Assembly (NCBI RefSeq): GCF_000613805.1
Contig: NZ_BAJR01000012.1
Span: 20,465 to 84,464 of the forward strand
Length of the DNA: 64,000 nucleotides
Origin: Phocaeicola paurosaccharolyticus JCM 15092
GTDB lineage: Bacteria > Bacteroidota > Bacteroidia > Bacteroidales > Bacteroidaceae
Direction: 5' to 3'
This document shows positions 10,201-19,774 of this stretch, piece after piece. How positions within the stretch are numbered: the stretch's first letter is position 1; each line of letters starts with the position of its first letter. Under the pieces are notes generated by a model, which was not told where the DNA came from, did not search any database, and saw only the letters and a program-made list of their open reading frames with translations. The translations under genes and the position numbers were made by a program.

Positions 10201-11087
10201 CTATACCATATAAGGAGGTTTCTGATAAGGAGGCTGCCAACTCTACTGATTTTTCAGATGTCTTTTCCGAGAAAATCTTCACAAAATCAGCTGAGCCAAT
10301 TAAGCAAGATGCCGGATTGAAGAGGACAAAATCAATATTAATTGTTGACGATAACTACGATTTGAGACAATTCTTAAAATACTCTTTAGAAGATGAATAT
10401 AGGATATTGGATGCAGAAAATGGATTAACTGCATGGGAGCTTATTAAGAGTGAGTCACCCGATATTATTGTGTCGGATGTAATGATGCCTGAGATGGATG
10501 GCTTCGAGCTATGTAAGCTTATAAAGTCTACATTCGAGACATCTCATATACCGGTAATACTTTTGACTTCTCTCTGCGAGCGAAGTAATCAGCTTGAAGG
10601 ACTTGGACTTGGTGCTGAGGATTATGTTACGAAACCTTTTGATGTATTACTTCTTAAGCAGAGAATTGAGACCATAATCCGAAATAGGGATATTGTAAGA
10701 TCAAAAGCTATAGAACTTGTAAAGTCGGATGCTGATGAAGAGGAGAGGATATTGCCAAACCAACTCAACGATAACTTCGTTAAGATGGCTGTGGATGTTA
10801 TAAAGGAGAATATCAATAACATAGATTTTGACAAAGATAGCTTTGCCAGGGAGATGAATGTCAGTCCTTCGCTTCTTTATAAGAAACTGAAATCGCTCAC
10901 AGGACAGTCGCCTACGGACTTCATTAAGGATATCCGTATGAAACATGCCATGGACCTGCTTAAATCTAACAGATACTCTATTACTGAGGTTAGCGAGATG
11001 TGCGGATACAGTTCAATAAGCTATTTCAGTACCGTATTCAAAAAGAATTATGGTAAGTCACCTACAGAGGTCTTACCAACAGAGTAG
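7203..11087 (+). CDS. Hybrid two-component system sensor/regulator of PUL A
   Basis: About 1294 residues from the ATG at 7203, where a signal peptide starts (MKTKLLLLFLFFSTFNLYPS); an upstream in-frame start at 7176 adds nine residues without a signal. Domains in order: periplasmic two-propeller sensor with many WxG/DxxGxxW blades (about 25-650), Y_Y_Y domain (about 660-745), membrane helix (LISIIIFAGIAIFLF, about 755), histidine kinase with phospho-His in TAHDLRTSITL (about 790), ATPase (NLLSNAIKYS, DNGLGIS), receiver with phospho-Asp in SDVMMPE (about 1090), and C-terminal AraC helix-turn-helix pair. Such proteins bind an oligosaccharide in the periplasm and activate PUL operons. It lies between the esterase gene and the SusCD operon, and its last 40 bases overlap the convergent MG2/plug gene. 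Confidence 0.93.
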   Translation: MKTKLLLLFLFFSTFNLYPSSTDKKFYNINVMHGVSLREMASVCKDKDGFIWASSKTGVIRVSDRNYKIYHLPFKSSNIINVRLSCENGMLIAFTNNGQIFRYNKLYDRFDFFMDLRKELDDHFISIDYIIIDKDGSFWMNTSAGFCHYDKKRLKRMNRNKLSVKCIRRFDSENIFVAQQENIYLMNTSTFKLKELFKYGRKLNVSSIFFDKKKRVIWLGTSTDGLFYYDMATKKLKSVEEFPKQPVTVITESPDATLLIGIDGKGMLEMDKESKSILKIFREDVDNPYSLRGNGVYDIFCDNNRRVWVVTYSGGLSYLDWNSTLINQISHQINNPNSLGNNDVNNIIEDSKGDIWFATNNGIYRWRVASDRWDSYYKNKENQAQVFQTLCEDDENRIWAGTYSSGFYVLDRESGRELAQYPNSQTPNLASCKFVMNLYKDSDGDIWIGGVTNLISYSKSKKEFRVYSQQPMRSFMEFAPGKILLGCTYSLILLDKASGHITYLTECLAQDIIVRGDDIWVATAGDGLLHYNYKTKNTNRITMEAGLPSNFVNSLTYDNGYIWLGTENGLCKYNPNDNSVKSFYNNMAFAGTSFNNTAVCKLRNGELIWGTNNGAIMFNPNKLGKSLIKGKIFYENITIAGNSIRENKKLLNGIPVNEQTDLSFKSDQNTISLDLLALGVSSGEVKFSWKMDGLDTKYSNPSNQHIITYTNIPNGSYKLMIKMYNNSLSQVISERELNITVIPLFWQTWWFRLISIIIFAGIAIFLFRLYIIRLKQIHNEDKIRFFTNTAHDLRTSITLINAPIQELNKEEGLSGKGHYYLTLAVEQAERLSNVATQLLDFQKVDAGKGQLFPVMVDIVSLIFRRKTMFYSTAMKKNITINFSSNREEYFTAVDKLKIEKVIDNLLSNAIKYSFDDSNIDINIECTDYSWKMEVTDNGLGISENAQKRLFKEFYRGDNSINSHMVGSGIGLLLVKNYVIMHEGTVSLRSKENEGSKFTITIPYKEVSDKEAANSTDFSDVFSEKIFTKSAEPIKQDAGLKRTKSILIVDDNYDLRQFLKYSLEDEYRILDAENGLTAWELIKSESPDIIVSDVMMPEMDGFELCKLIKSTFETSHIPVILLTSLCERSNQLEGLGLGAEDYVTKPFDVLLLKQRIETIIRNRDIVRSKAIELVKSDADEEERILPNQLNDNFVKMAVDVIKENINNIDFDKDSFAREMNVSPSLLYKKLKSLTGQSPTDFIKDIRMKHAMDLLKSNRYSITEVSEMCGYSSISYFSTVFKKNYGKSPTEVLPTE

Positions 11088-13674
11088 ATAAGATTGCCAT
11101 TACTTGCCACTCCCTCTATGGTGAATCCATAATTGGTAGTGGCATCTGCTGCATAGAAACTGATGTGAGCTTTTCCATTTTCATCAGTTACAACAGATGG
11201 ATTCCAATATATTGTAGTACGTAAATCAGGGGTTGTATTGCCTTTTTTAGCTTCTGTTTCGTATGTAGGAGAGTAGAACTCTACATATTGCTGATATCCT
11301 ATTGGTGCTGCTACCTGCATATTCGAGTTTAGTCTGTTTCTCTGAACAAATCCCTTCTTTGTATTTATAATCAATGCCCCATTGGCAGCTGCAGAGCCGT
11401 AAAAAGCTGCAACAGATGTTGCCGGTGAGATGAACACCTCCTTAACATCCTCTACATTTATCCTCTGATAATCGAAGCTCTCCTCTGGTACATTATCCAA
11501 AATTACCATTGGAGTTTTTCCTCTGTATTGCACCTCATCACCTATTGTGCTGACTCCAGGGAGACGTCTGAGCAGATCGAATATGGAGACAAAGTGTCCC
11601 TCATTCACATCGTCCTCGGTAAGTACTTTTGATGTAAGTGGAGAGTAGAAAGGTGATTCACTGAATACTGTACTTTTCTTTTTGGCTGTAACAACAATCT
11701 CAGCCAGATTGTAAACTCTCATTCCATTCTCTATGGTGTATTTCTGATCCATCTTGGTAAGATAGCTCTCTTTAATTTTTGGCTCTTCGAAAGGCGGCAG
11801 AGAGAATAGTCGAGGCTGCGGGTACGATTTTAATGAATCCAACTCTATGAATACTTTTGAGGATCCTTTTTTGTTCTGTGCCTGCACAATGAAGTGTGAA
11901 CCATTCGGATAATCCAGTTTATCAAAGAAAAATTTACCTTTTCCATCAACTTCTGCCATCTCTGTGCCTATAAGTGAATCCTTGACAGCCAAAAGTGATA
12001 TCTTTCCTCCTTTTAGAGCAGAGAAATATCCATTCACCTTTCCGCTGATTTTCTCTCCAAGTTCAGGCTCATATCTCAGGCTATTAGTGTTGTTACCTTT
12101 AATTATTTCCGGAATGTTATATCTCCTCCATCCCTGAGTCATCATAAGCAGGTCGAGCAAAAAAGAAGAATTCTTATTATCATTCAGATAGGATAAAGGT
12201 GATTCAATATATCCCTTCAGCTCTGATGTGAGGAGCATAGAAGAGACAATATTTGATGTTGTATCCTGTTGTACATCTTTCATGTCGGTGACAGATATTG
12301 AGAAGTTGCCCTTTAAAGGAGAACCTGTGAAATCGGATAGGGCAATATCCATATCTATCTTATCACGTTTATTGTAGCTGTTCTTGTCAAATATAACAGA
12401 TGCCTTTGCCAGACTCTGTTGAGGCAGTGAGAAGACCAGTCTTTCGCTATGTATGTTCCTATTACCATCAATGAGTAAAAAGTGTGTTATCCCGGCAGGG
12501 AAAAAATCCTCGTCGAAATCTAAAAAGTTACTGTTTGCATCCCATGGTTGTGCATAGAGCACCACTCCACGTATATGAGCGACCAACATCATTGATGGTG
12601 GTAATGTTGTCTCTTCGGATTTGGCTATGCTAACACGCAACTTCTTGTTTGTCCATGCAGTATTTATTGCTATTGCTTCAGGCTTAGCCATAGGCAGATC
12701 GAACTCAAGGCTTTTGCCGGAGTCGTCGATGCATATAGCATGGTAACGCTTTCCCTTTTCATAATGCATTCTGAAAATCCCATTCCAAGATGCAGTGTAC
12801 TGAAGTTGGCACATTCTTGATTATTCTCATCCACGACGGTACCTTTTATCTCCTTCGACAAGCCATTAGTTCCTACAGCTTTGAATGCAATCTTTATATC
12901 GGTCGAGTATGGGGCATTACCTCCCTCAGGAAAGAAGTCCACCTGGAAAGGGCGTTCCTGTTGAGGTATCCTTACGTAGCTGTTTATTGGTTTCCCATCA
13001 TAAAGTGTCTTTAGAAGGAACATTCGCGATGGATCAATCTCTTTCTTTCTAAAGCTGTATTGAGCTTTACCATCTATAAATGTAAGTGAGATGTTCTTTT
13101 TAAAGTCTGGAGATATTATAGAGTTTTCGGGTATTATGTTTGTGTTGTCTCCATTCTTGAGGTATTTTATTTCGGCTATGATATTCTTTTCATCAGAAGA
13201 GAACTTAACATTGTGTCTGACCAGTTTTGAGTTTGGGTCGGAAATAAATATCTTTTTATTGAAGAAATAGTCCTGTCCAATATTCTGCATGAACCAGGTA
13301 TATGCTTCTAATGAGTAGTATCCTTGTGGTGAATTTTCCTCTATTCTGATGCTTCCATAAAAATATCCTTGTGAGTCGGGTCTTACCTTGACCCTTTCTA
13401 AAAGTTTGCCCGATGGACTTGTGAGTGTAACATATACATATCTGCTTGCATTTGCCTGTTTTAACAATAAAGCATCGACTAGATGTGCTCTGAACCACAT
13501 TGTCTCACCCGACATATATATGTTTCTGTCTGTTTGCAGATATATTTTCTCTTGTGGAAAATTATATAGTTCCCTATTGAAATTATTGATAATAGTATCT
13601 GGTACTATTCCTTGAGCAGATAAGCTGTTCATGAATATAGTTGCCAGGAATAGTACCAGAATACTTTTTTTCAT
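11048..13674 (-). CDS. MG2/TonB-plug protein without a barrel (frameshifted)
   Basis: Last gene of the leftward SusCD operon, about 875 residues after correction. It has a signal peptide (MNSLSAQG), macroglobulin MG2-type beta domains (KIYLQTDRNIYMSGETMWFRAH), then a TonB receptor plug-like domain (LAEIVVTAKK ... LLRRLPGVSTIGDEVQYRG ... GALIINTKKG) and a short final beta domain, but no 22-strand barrel. The role is not known; a surface or periplasmic scaffold working with the SusCD pair is a guess. The frame breaks at the A-run 12774-12777 on the + strand: one more A would join LHLGMGF to FRMHYEKGKRYH. The two parts overlap at 12670-12814. Confidence 0.75.
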
Positions 13675-13692
13675 GGTATAGAAAGATAAATA

Positions 13693-14619
13693 TTAATAAT
13701 CGTATTTTCTATTCTCATCCATCCAGTCATTTATCAGACGGACTTGATCATCATTTTCTCTCTCTTTGTAGACAAATCCTCTAACCTTCTTTGTCTCACC
13801 ATTCTCTTTGAATGTATACCATATGTCGTATACCTTCATCTCAGGATAATATTTACCACCTCCGCTTATGAGTTCAAATTGATCCCAAGTTTTTAGTGTT
13901 ACTGAGTTATCCGAGTTGACTGTCATAGTGAAGCAATATTTTGGTCTGTAGTCAGTAGCGCCTTTAGACCACTCATTCTTCTGATGATACATACGCACTG
14001 TATTGCCATCTTTTACAGCCTGAAGAGTACGAGGTAACTTATATACTGTAGAGTCATTAGGATTATCCACAGACTTTATAATACCGTCCATATAGTATTG
14101 TCCTGAGTAGTTATTCATCAGGTTCAATCTGTATAGAACTACTGTATCCTCTTTTACTAGATCGAAAGCAGATGATTTATCAATTTTCAATGCAATCATA
14201 TAAAGTGAGTCCACATGCAGTGTTGATGGATTGATTAATATAGGATATGTTCCATATGTATCACCCTTCTTAACAATTGCATTTTCTTGTGGAAAATTGT
14301 ATATGCCTTCATGAAGAGCTCTGTACATGATATCGTCGGAACCACGTTCCTTTTTATTGTACTGCTCAATCATTGAAGGTACATTAAGAATTGAGATAGT
14401 GACATCCTGACTTGTAGGTTGTGATCCGCTTATTGCAATAGATGCATAAATTGTATCGTTCTCGTAACCTATATTTAGCTGTTTGTCAACAATCTTATCT
14501 TTTGCACCAACAAGGTATACAGACTCAGGCCACAAAGCCTCTTCCATAGGGATCTTGCTATCGCAACTTGCCATTAATACGGTAATCAATGTTGCCGAAA
14601 GTATAGCTATTTTTTTCAT
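13693..14619 (-). CDS. DUF1735/DUF4361-type surface lipoprotein
   Basis: 308 residues with a lipoprotein signal (lipobox LMASC). The N-terminal part (about 30-160) resembles DUF1735, with a beta-sandwich repeated phrase on values and types (VTISILNVPSMI), and the C-terminal part (about 170-308) resembles DUF4361 (NNYSGQYYMDG, MKVYDIWYTF). Such proteins are usually encoded behind SusC/SusD and act as accessory surface glycan-binding proteins. Here it sits 28 bases after the SusD gene and 18 bases before the MG2/plug gene, so it belongs to that operon. The domain assignment is by resemblance only. Confidence 0.7.
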   Translation of the reverse strand: MKKIAILSATLITVLMASCDSKIPMEEALWPESVYLVGAKDKIVDKQLNIGYENDTIYASIAISGSQPTSQDVTISILNVPSMIEQYNKKERGSDDIMYRALHEGIYNFPQENAIVKKGDTYGTYPILINPSTLHVDSLYMIALKIDKSSAFDLVKEDTVVLYRLNLMNNYSGQYYMDGIIKSVDNPNDSTVYKLPRTLQAVKDGNTVRMYHQKNEWSKGATDYRPKYCFTMTVNSDNSVTLKTWDQFELISGGGKYYPEMKVYDIWYTFKENGETKKVRGFVYKERENDDQVRLINDWMDENRKYDY

Positions 14620-14647
14620 ATCTTAAATTATTAGCTTTAGAATTAAA

Positions 14648-16666
14648 TTACCATCCTGGGTTCTGTACCAGTTTACCATTCTTTCTAAGAGTACCTCTGT
14701 CGATAGGCCATAGATACATCTTGTTTGCGAACATACGTTTCATTGTCTTTTCAGTGTTCCATATTCTCTCAGTATAGAACTGTTCACGTTGTGCCTCTCT
14801 TGCACTTACATCAAGACCTCTGATAGGTTTGTTGTATTCATTGTAAGCGTCTTTCCAACGTCTCAAATCCCAGTATCTTTGTCCTTCGAATGCAAACTCG
14901 ATCTTTCTCTCATGTTTGATAAGAGCTCTCATTGTCTCTTTATCAGATGCTTCTGCAGCAGTGATGCCTGGTTGTCCTGCACGATAGCGTATCTGGTTGA
15001 AGTACTTAACAATTTCATCAACATTTCTAGTGACTGATACATCACCTTCAGTGTATGGAGAATCCAATTCATTCAAAGCCTCTACATATCCTAATAGAAC
15101 CTCAGCATAGCGAACGATAGGGTAGGTCTTTGCCTTCATCACACCATTCCAGAAGATACAGTCGTCCTGGTGAACATACTTCCTGTTTGTGTAACCGGTT
15201 CTGTTTCTGTTGTTGTTATTGTTCATATCTGATGCAGAACCTCCATAGTAGTAGTCAGCTTTATAGTTCTTAGTACCTGCAGAAGCACCATCTCTATGAG
15301 ATGTAGTAGGCCATATACATGCATTGAAACCAATTGTTGCATAGAAACGTGGCTCACGACCGTCATCACGGTGTGCTCTGTCGCCTGATAGAGGATAATC
15401 AAGTGAGAATGTTTTATCCTGACCTACAGGTTTCCAAGATTTCTCTTCATCTGTAGCTTCGCTGAATGGTCTACCATCAGCCATACGATAGTCGTCAATC
15501 ATATCAAGAGTGATACTGAATGAAGAGTTACCACCAAGTTTAGCCGGCATGATAAGACGGTAGTCACCATTTCCCTGCATAGAGTTTACACAGTAATAGA
15601 TATACTCTTTTACAATATATGGCTGGTAAGTACCGTCGAACAGAGTTTTATATGATTTATAAGGGTCTATATTACCTGCACCATCAGGGAAGTTTGCACT
15701 TGACACATTAGCTGGGAGAGGTGATGTACCTGTTCCCTTGTCATTATTGATGATAGGTACAGTATGAAGAGCATACTTGTTCATATCAATGACTTTTTTG
15801 AATGAGACTGCAGCTTTTCCCCATTTGCTGTTGTCTTCAGTCTGAGAGATAAAGTTTCTACCCTGACTATCTTTCCAATCAGCGTAATAAGTGTTACCGT
15901 TGAATAGCGGACTTGCAGCATATAGCTGTGTGCGAGCCTTAAGAGCTAAAGCAGCACCTTTAGTTGGTAAATACTGCAATGATTCGATACGGTCAGATGG
16001 AAGATTCTCGGCAGCAAGTTCGAAATCTGAACAGATTTGCTCAACACACTCGTCGTATGTAGAGCGTTCAAGTGATGCAGAAGCTACGTCGGCGTCAGTA
16101 TCATAAGGAGTCTCAGGAAGAATAACTACCGGTCCGTACAATCTTACAAGATAGAAATAGAAATAAGCTCTTAGGAAATATGCTCTTCCTTTGAAATCAC
16201 GAGCTTCCATCTCAGTAAGTTCCAGATTTTTGGCAAGGTTTGTAAGGACAATGTTTGCTTTACGTATACCTTTATAGCACTGAGACCAAGGGTTATATCT
16301 AGTGTCTGTCTCTTTTACCTCATCATAAAGTATTACGTTACCTGGAAGTTCAAAAGGAATGATAGCTTCGTCAGTACCAAGTCCACTTGGCAATGTTGAT
16401 GCATGTCCCCACTCACTACCAGTCAGTAAAGATTCATTTGGCAACAGATTTGATGCACCGTTAATATATTGTTCTGTTCTGGAACGTGACAAAAATATTG
16501 AGTCCAATGTTGTCTGATCGTACACATATTTCTCTATATCAAGATAATTTTCGCATGAGCTAAATGTGAATATAGAGCCAAATATAGCGGCTGAAAAGGC
16601 TAATTTGCCTAAAAGCCCTAATTTCTTTTTATTATTATCTGATTTAATCATAATTGATTTTCCCAT
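14648..16666 (-). CDS. SusD/RagB-like surface glycan-binding lipoprotein
   Basis: About 672 residues. The lipobox is FSSCENYLDIEKY, a typical SusD beginning, and the body has the TPR-like helices and the C-terminal signature of RagB/SusD (KIEFAFEGQRYWDLRRWKDA; MYLWPI). It caps the SusC transporter of PUL A on the cell surface and delivers oligosaccharides. The ATG at 16666 overlaps the TAA of the SusC gene (TAATG), which points to translational coupling. An internal start at 16651 (MIKSDNN) would also keep the signal peptide. Confidence 0.93.
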   Translation of the reverse strand: MGKSIMIKSDNNKKKLGLLGKLAFSAAIFGSIFTFSSCENYLDIEKYVYDQTTLDSIFLSRSRTEQYINGASNLLPNESLLTGSEWGHASTLPSGLGTDEAIIPFELPGNVILYDEVKETDTRYNPWSQCYKGIRKANIVLTNLAKNLELTEMEARDFKGRAYFLRAYFYFYLVRLYGPVVILPETPYDTDADVASASLERSTYDECVEQICSDFELAAENLPSDRIESLQYLPTKGAALALKARTQLYAASPLFNGNTYYADWKDSQGRNFISQTEDNSKWGKAAVSFKKVIDMNKYALHTVPIINNDKGTGTSPLPANVSSANFPDGAGNIDPYKSYKTLFDGTYQPYIVKEYIYYCVNSMQGNGDYRLIMPAKLGGNSSFSITLDMIDDYRMADGRPFSEATDEEKSWKPVGQDKTFSLDYPLSGDRAHRDDGREPRFYATIGFNACIWPTTSHRDGASAGTKNYKADYYYGGSASDMNNNNNRNRTGYTNRKYVHQDDCIFWNGVMKAKTYPIVRYAEVLLGYVEALNELDSPYTEGDVSVTRNVDEIVKYFNQIRYRAGQPGITAAEASDKETMRALIKHERKIEFAFEGQRYWDLRRWKDAYNEYNKPIRGLDVSAREAQREQFYTERIWNTEKTMKRMFANKMYLWPIDRGTLRKNGKLVQNPGW

Positions 16667-19600
16667 TAGAATGAAAGATTAAGTTGCAGAGTATAGATTC
16701 TCTGTATTGGATATGAATTACCATTACTGATACCCTGGCTTGGATCAAGAAGTTTATCATTAGACCATAGAGCAAGGTTTTCACCTATCAAACTGAAAAC
16801 AGCTTTCTGCATTCCAAGTCTCTTAAGAGTTTGTCCTTTAAGAGTATAAGATAGTTGAACATTCTTCAAACGAATGTAGCTACCATCCTGAAGCCAGAAT
16901 GTAGAGTTTTTATTGTTATTACCACTGTTTCCGTAGTATAGACGTGGATATTTTGCGTTAGGATTTTCTGTTGAAGGGTCTCCTGAAATCTCTCTGGCAA
17001 TCCAACGGTTTGCAGGGTCATTTACATCTGTTATAATATTACCTGTGTGCTGTCCTGCGAATGGTCTGAACATGTTATCACCTCTGAAGTATGTAACGCG
17101 GCTTACTCCTTCGAACAATACGCTGAGGTTGAAGCTCTTCCAGTTGAACTCTGTTGCAAAACCGTACTGGATTTGTGGAACAACAGAATATTTCAAAGGT
17201 ACCTCATCATCGTAGTTGATTATACCGTCACCATTAACATCCTTATATTTGATATCACCAGGAAGGTAGCTACCGAAGTCCTGACGAGGACTATTCTGAA
17301 TATCTGCCTTATCCTTAAACAGTCCAAGAGCTATAAGACCTCTGTTGATACCGCTCTGGTAGCCTACAGCTGATTGATAATCAAACTTTTTGATATCCTC
17401 TTCGTAGTTTGTAATCTCATTCATTGACTGAGTATAGTTCGCACGTACAGTAAGATATTTCTCATTATCACCAAGAGGTTGAGTATATGAGATGTGACCA
17501 TCAGCACCCCAGCTCTTCATTTTACCAACGTTAGCCCAAGGAAGAGTTACAAGACCCATCTCTTCAGGTACGCTCTGACGTTGCTGGTAGATACCTGAAC
17601 GGATATCTTTAAAGAAGTCGATAGTCATATCGAATCTCTCTTTGAAGAAACGTGTGTCGATACCGAAGTTATACTTTATAGCCTTTTCCCAACGTAGATT
17701 ACTTGAACCAACTTGTGTCTCTGTTACACCGGCACCGTTATTCCAGATACCTGAACCACAGCTGTTGATTAGAGTCAGATATGGGAAACGTACAGAGTCA
17801 TTCCAAGTAAGGCGGTCATTACCTACAACACCATAAGATGCTCTGAACTTCAAGTAGTTGATAAAGTTGTTTTTATCGCGGAAGAATTTGTACTGAGTAG
17901 GAGCCCATCCAACAGATACAGCTGGGAACCAACCGAATTTCTTTCCCTTCTCGAATGCCTCAGAACCTGTATAACCAACATTGAACTCAGCCATATAAGT
18001 ATCATCATAAGAGTATGAGAAACGGCTTGCATAACTGTTATATCTCTTAGGAATAGCAGTAAGCAACTGAGTATATCTTGAAGATTCATAATCTTTCCAG
18101 TAAGCATTAACCAATGCACCAACACGATGTACTTTGTTGAATACACGGTCGTAGTTCAAACGAAACTCATAGTAGAATGTACGGTCGGTATATTTGTCGC
18201 TACCATAATATGGCTCAACAGCTTCAGAAACTTTCTCAAGATCAAGAGAACCGTCACGTTTACGACCATTAGCATAGTAGATAGCAGGCATCTTCTCACG
18301 TATCTGTGTATGTGAGCTGTTAGCATCAATATTAACCAATCCCATGATAGACAATCCAGGAGTAATAACTTTCAAATCCTGGTTAAGTTGCATTGTTATC
18401 TTGTTATTATTAGAAAATAACTTTCTGTATCCAGTCATATTAAGCAGTACGTATGGACTGATATTTGACTTGTCTGTTCCATAACCAGGAGCCTGGCCTG
18501 TTGTATACATAAGAGGTACAGTAACAGGAGTAAGGCTTGACTGAGCTTGCCACAAAAGTTGGCTGTCGTTTCCAAAACCTGGATAGTTCTGAGTTACCAA
18601 TACTGTCTCTTCATTAAGAGAAAGAGTAGTAGTAGGAGTCACGTTTACGTCTACATTGGCACGGAAGTTGAACTTATTATAGTTAACGTTAGTGTCATAT
18701 TTATTAAGGCCTTTATCTTGTTTGAAGATAGCATCTTTGGTTGTATAACCACCACTGATATAGTAACGAGCGATCTCACCACCACCCGATGCACTTAGGA
18801 AGTACTGTTGGTTCCATGTATAGTCTTTCAATATAACATTTCTCCAGTCAACATCTGGATGTAAGTTTGGATCAAGATGGTTTTTGTAAAGAGCAACGTC
18901 TACATCTGAGTAGATAGGAATACCACCACGAGTTACAGAAGCTTCGTTAGCAAGAGTTGCATAATCACCTGCAGATATGTATTCAGGCATACGTGGAGAG
19001 TAAGAGATACCGGCATTAGCTTTGAACTGAAGGTTCAATTTACCGGCTTTACCTTTTTTAGTTGTAACAAGTACAACACCGTTAGCACCACGGACACCAT
19101 AAACAGCAGTAGAAGAGGCATCCTTTAAAATAGAGAAACTTTCAATATCTTCAGGATCAAGAGTATTAAGGTTACCCTCGATACCATCAATCAAAACCAA
19201 AGCACCCTGTCCGGCACCGAAAGTACTGATACCACGTATCCAGAATTCAGAGAAATCCTTACCTGGTTCACCTGTACGTGTCATTGAGATAACACCCGGT
19301 ACACGACCTGCAAGCATATTTGTTACTGAAGCAGCAGGAGATTTAAGTGAAGAGAGGTCAACGCCGGTAATAGCACCTGTTACGTTAATCTTTTTCTGAA
19401 CTTTACCGGATGCTGTGACAACGACTTCGTCCATAGTTGTTGCGTTTTCCTTCAGGACTATACGCATACGTTCGTTATTCTTATTTATCTGGAATGTCTG
19501 TGGACTATATCCAATATATGAAACGACCAGGGTCTGTTTTGCGCTAATTCCTGTTATTTTGAAATGTCCATCTAAGTCTGTGATGGCACCTTTCGAAGGC

Positions 19601-19755
19601 GCTTCTTTAATAGCCATGGATACACCGATAAGTGGTTCACCCTTTTCATCCATTACAATACCTGAAACATTGAACTGCTGTGCAAGTGCTGTAGTGAAAG
19701 ATGTTATCCATACCATTAAAAGTAGTAATATATGTTTTGTTTTCATCTTTATCAA
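16666..19755 (-). CDS. SusC/RagA-like TonB-dependent transporter, PUL A
   Basis: About 1029 residues. The real start is probably the ATG at 19746 (MKTKHILLLLMVWITSF), giving a clean signal peptide ending ALAQQ. Then come the carboxypeptidase-regulatory-like domain (VSGIVMDEKGEPLIGVSM), the TonB box/plug (TMDEVVVTASGK; SILKDASSTAVYGVRGANGVVLVTTKKG) and the outer-membrane barrel ending in a Phe (LQLNLSF). It imports oligosaccharides across the outer membrane with the SusD protein encoded directly downstream. It follows the IPT-NHL lipoprotein gene by about 20 bases. Confidence 0.95.
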   Translation of the reverse strand: MIKMKTKHILLLLMVWITSFTTALAQQFNVSGIVMDEKGEPLIGVSMAIKEAPSKGAITDLDGHFKITGISAKQTLVVSYIGYSPQTFQINKNNERMRIVLKENATTMDEVVVTASGKVQKKINVTGAITGVDLSSLKSPAASVTNMLAGRVPGVISMTRTGEPGKDFSEFWIRGISTFGAGQGALVLIDGIEGNLNTLDPEDIESFSILKDASSTAVYGVRGANGVVLVTTKKGKAGKLNLQFKANAGISYSPRMPEYISAGDYATLANEASVTRGGIPIYSDVDVALYKNHLDPNLHPDVDWRNVILKDYTWNQQYFLSASGGGEIARYYISGGYTTKDAIFKQDKGLNKYDTNVNYNKFNFRANVDVNVTPTTTLSLNEETVLVTQNYPGFGNDSQLLWQAQSSLTPVTVPLMYTTGQAPGYGTDKSNISPYVLLNMTGYRKLFSNNNKITMQLNQDLKVITPGLSIMGLVNIDANSSHTQIREKMPAIYYANGRKRDGSLDLEKVSEAVEPYYGSDKYTDRTFYYEFRLNYDRVFNKVHRVGALVNAYWKDYESSRYTQLLTAIPKRYNSYASRFSYSYDDTYMAEFNVGYTGSEAFEKGKKFGWFPAVSVGWAPTQYKFFRDKNNFINYLKFRASYGVVGNDRLTWNDSVRFPYLTLINSCGSGIWNNGAGVTETQVGSSNLRWEKAIKYNFGIDTRFFKERFDMTIDFFKDIRSGIYQQRQSVPEEMGLVTLPWANVGKMKSWGADGHISYTQPLGDNEKYLTVRANYTQSMNEITNYEEDIKKFDYQSAVGYQSGINRGLIALGLFKDKADIQNSPRQDFGSYLPGDIKYKDVNGDGIINYDDEVPLKYSVVPQIQYGFATEFNWKSFNLSVLFEGVSRVTYFRGDNMFRPFAGQHTGNIITDVNDPANRWIAREISGDPSTENPNAKYPRLYYGNSGNNNKNSTFWLQDGSYIRLKNVQLSYTLKGQTLKRLGMQKAVFSLIGENLALWSNDKLLDPSQGISNGNSYPIQRIYTLQLNLSF

Positions 19756-19774
19756 TTTAATAGGTTATACTATA

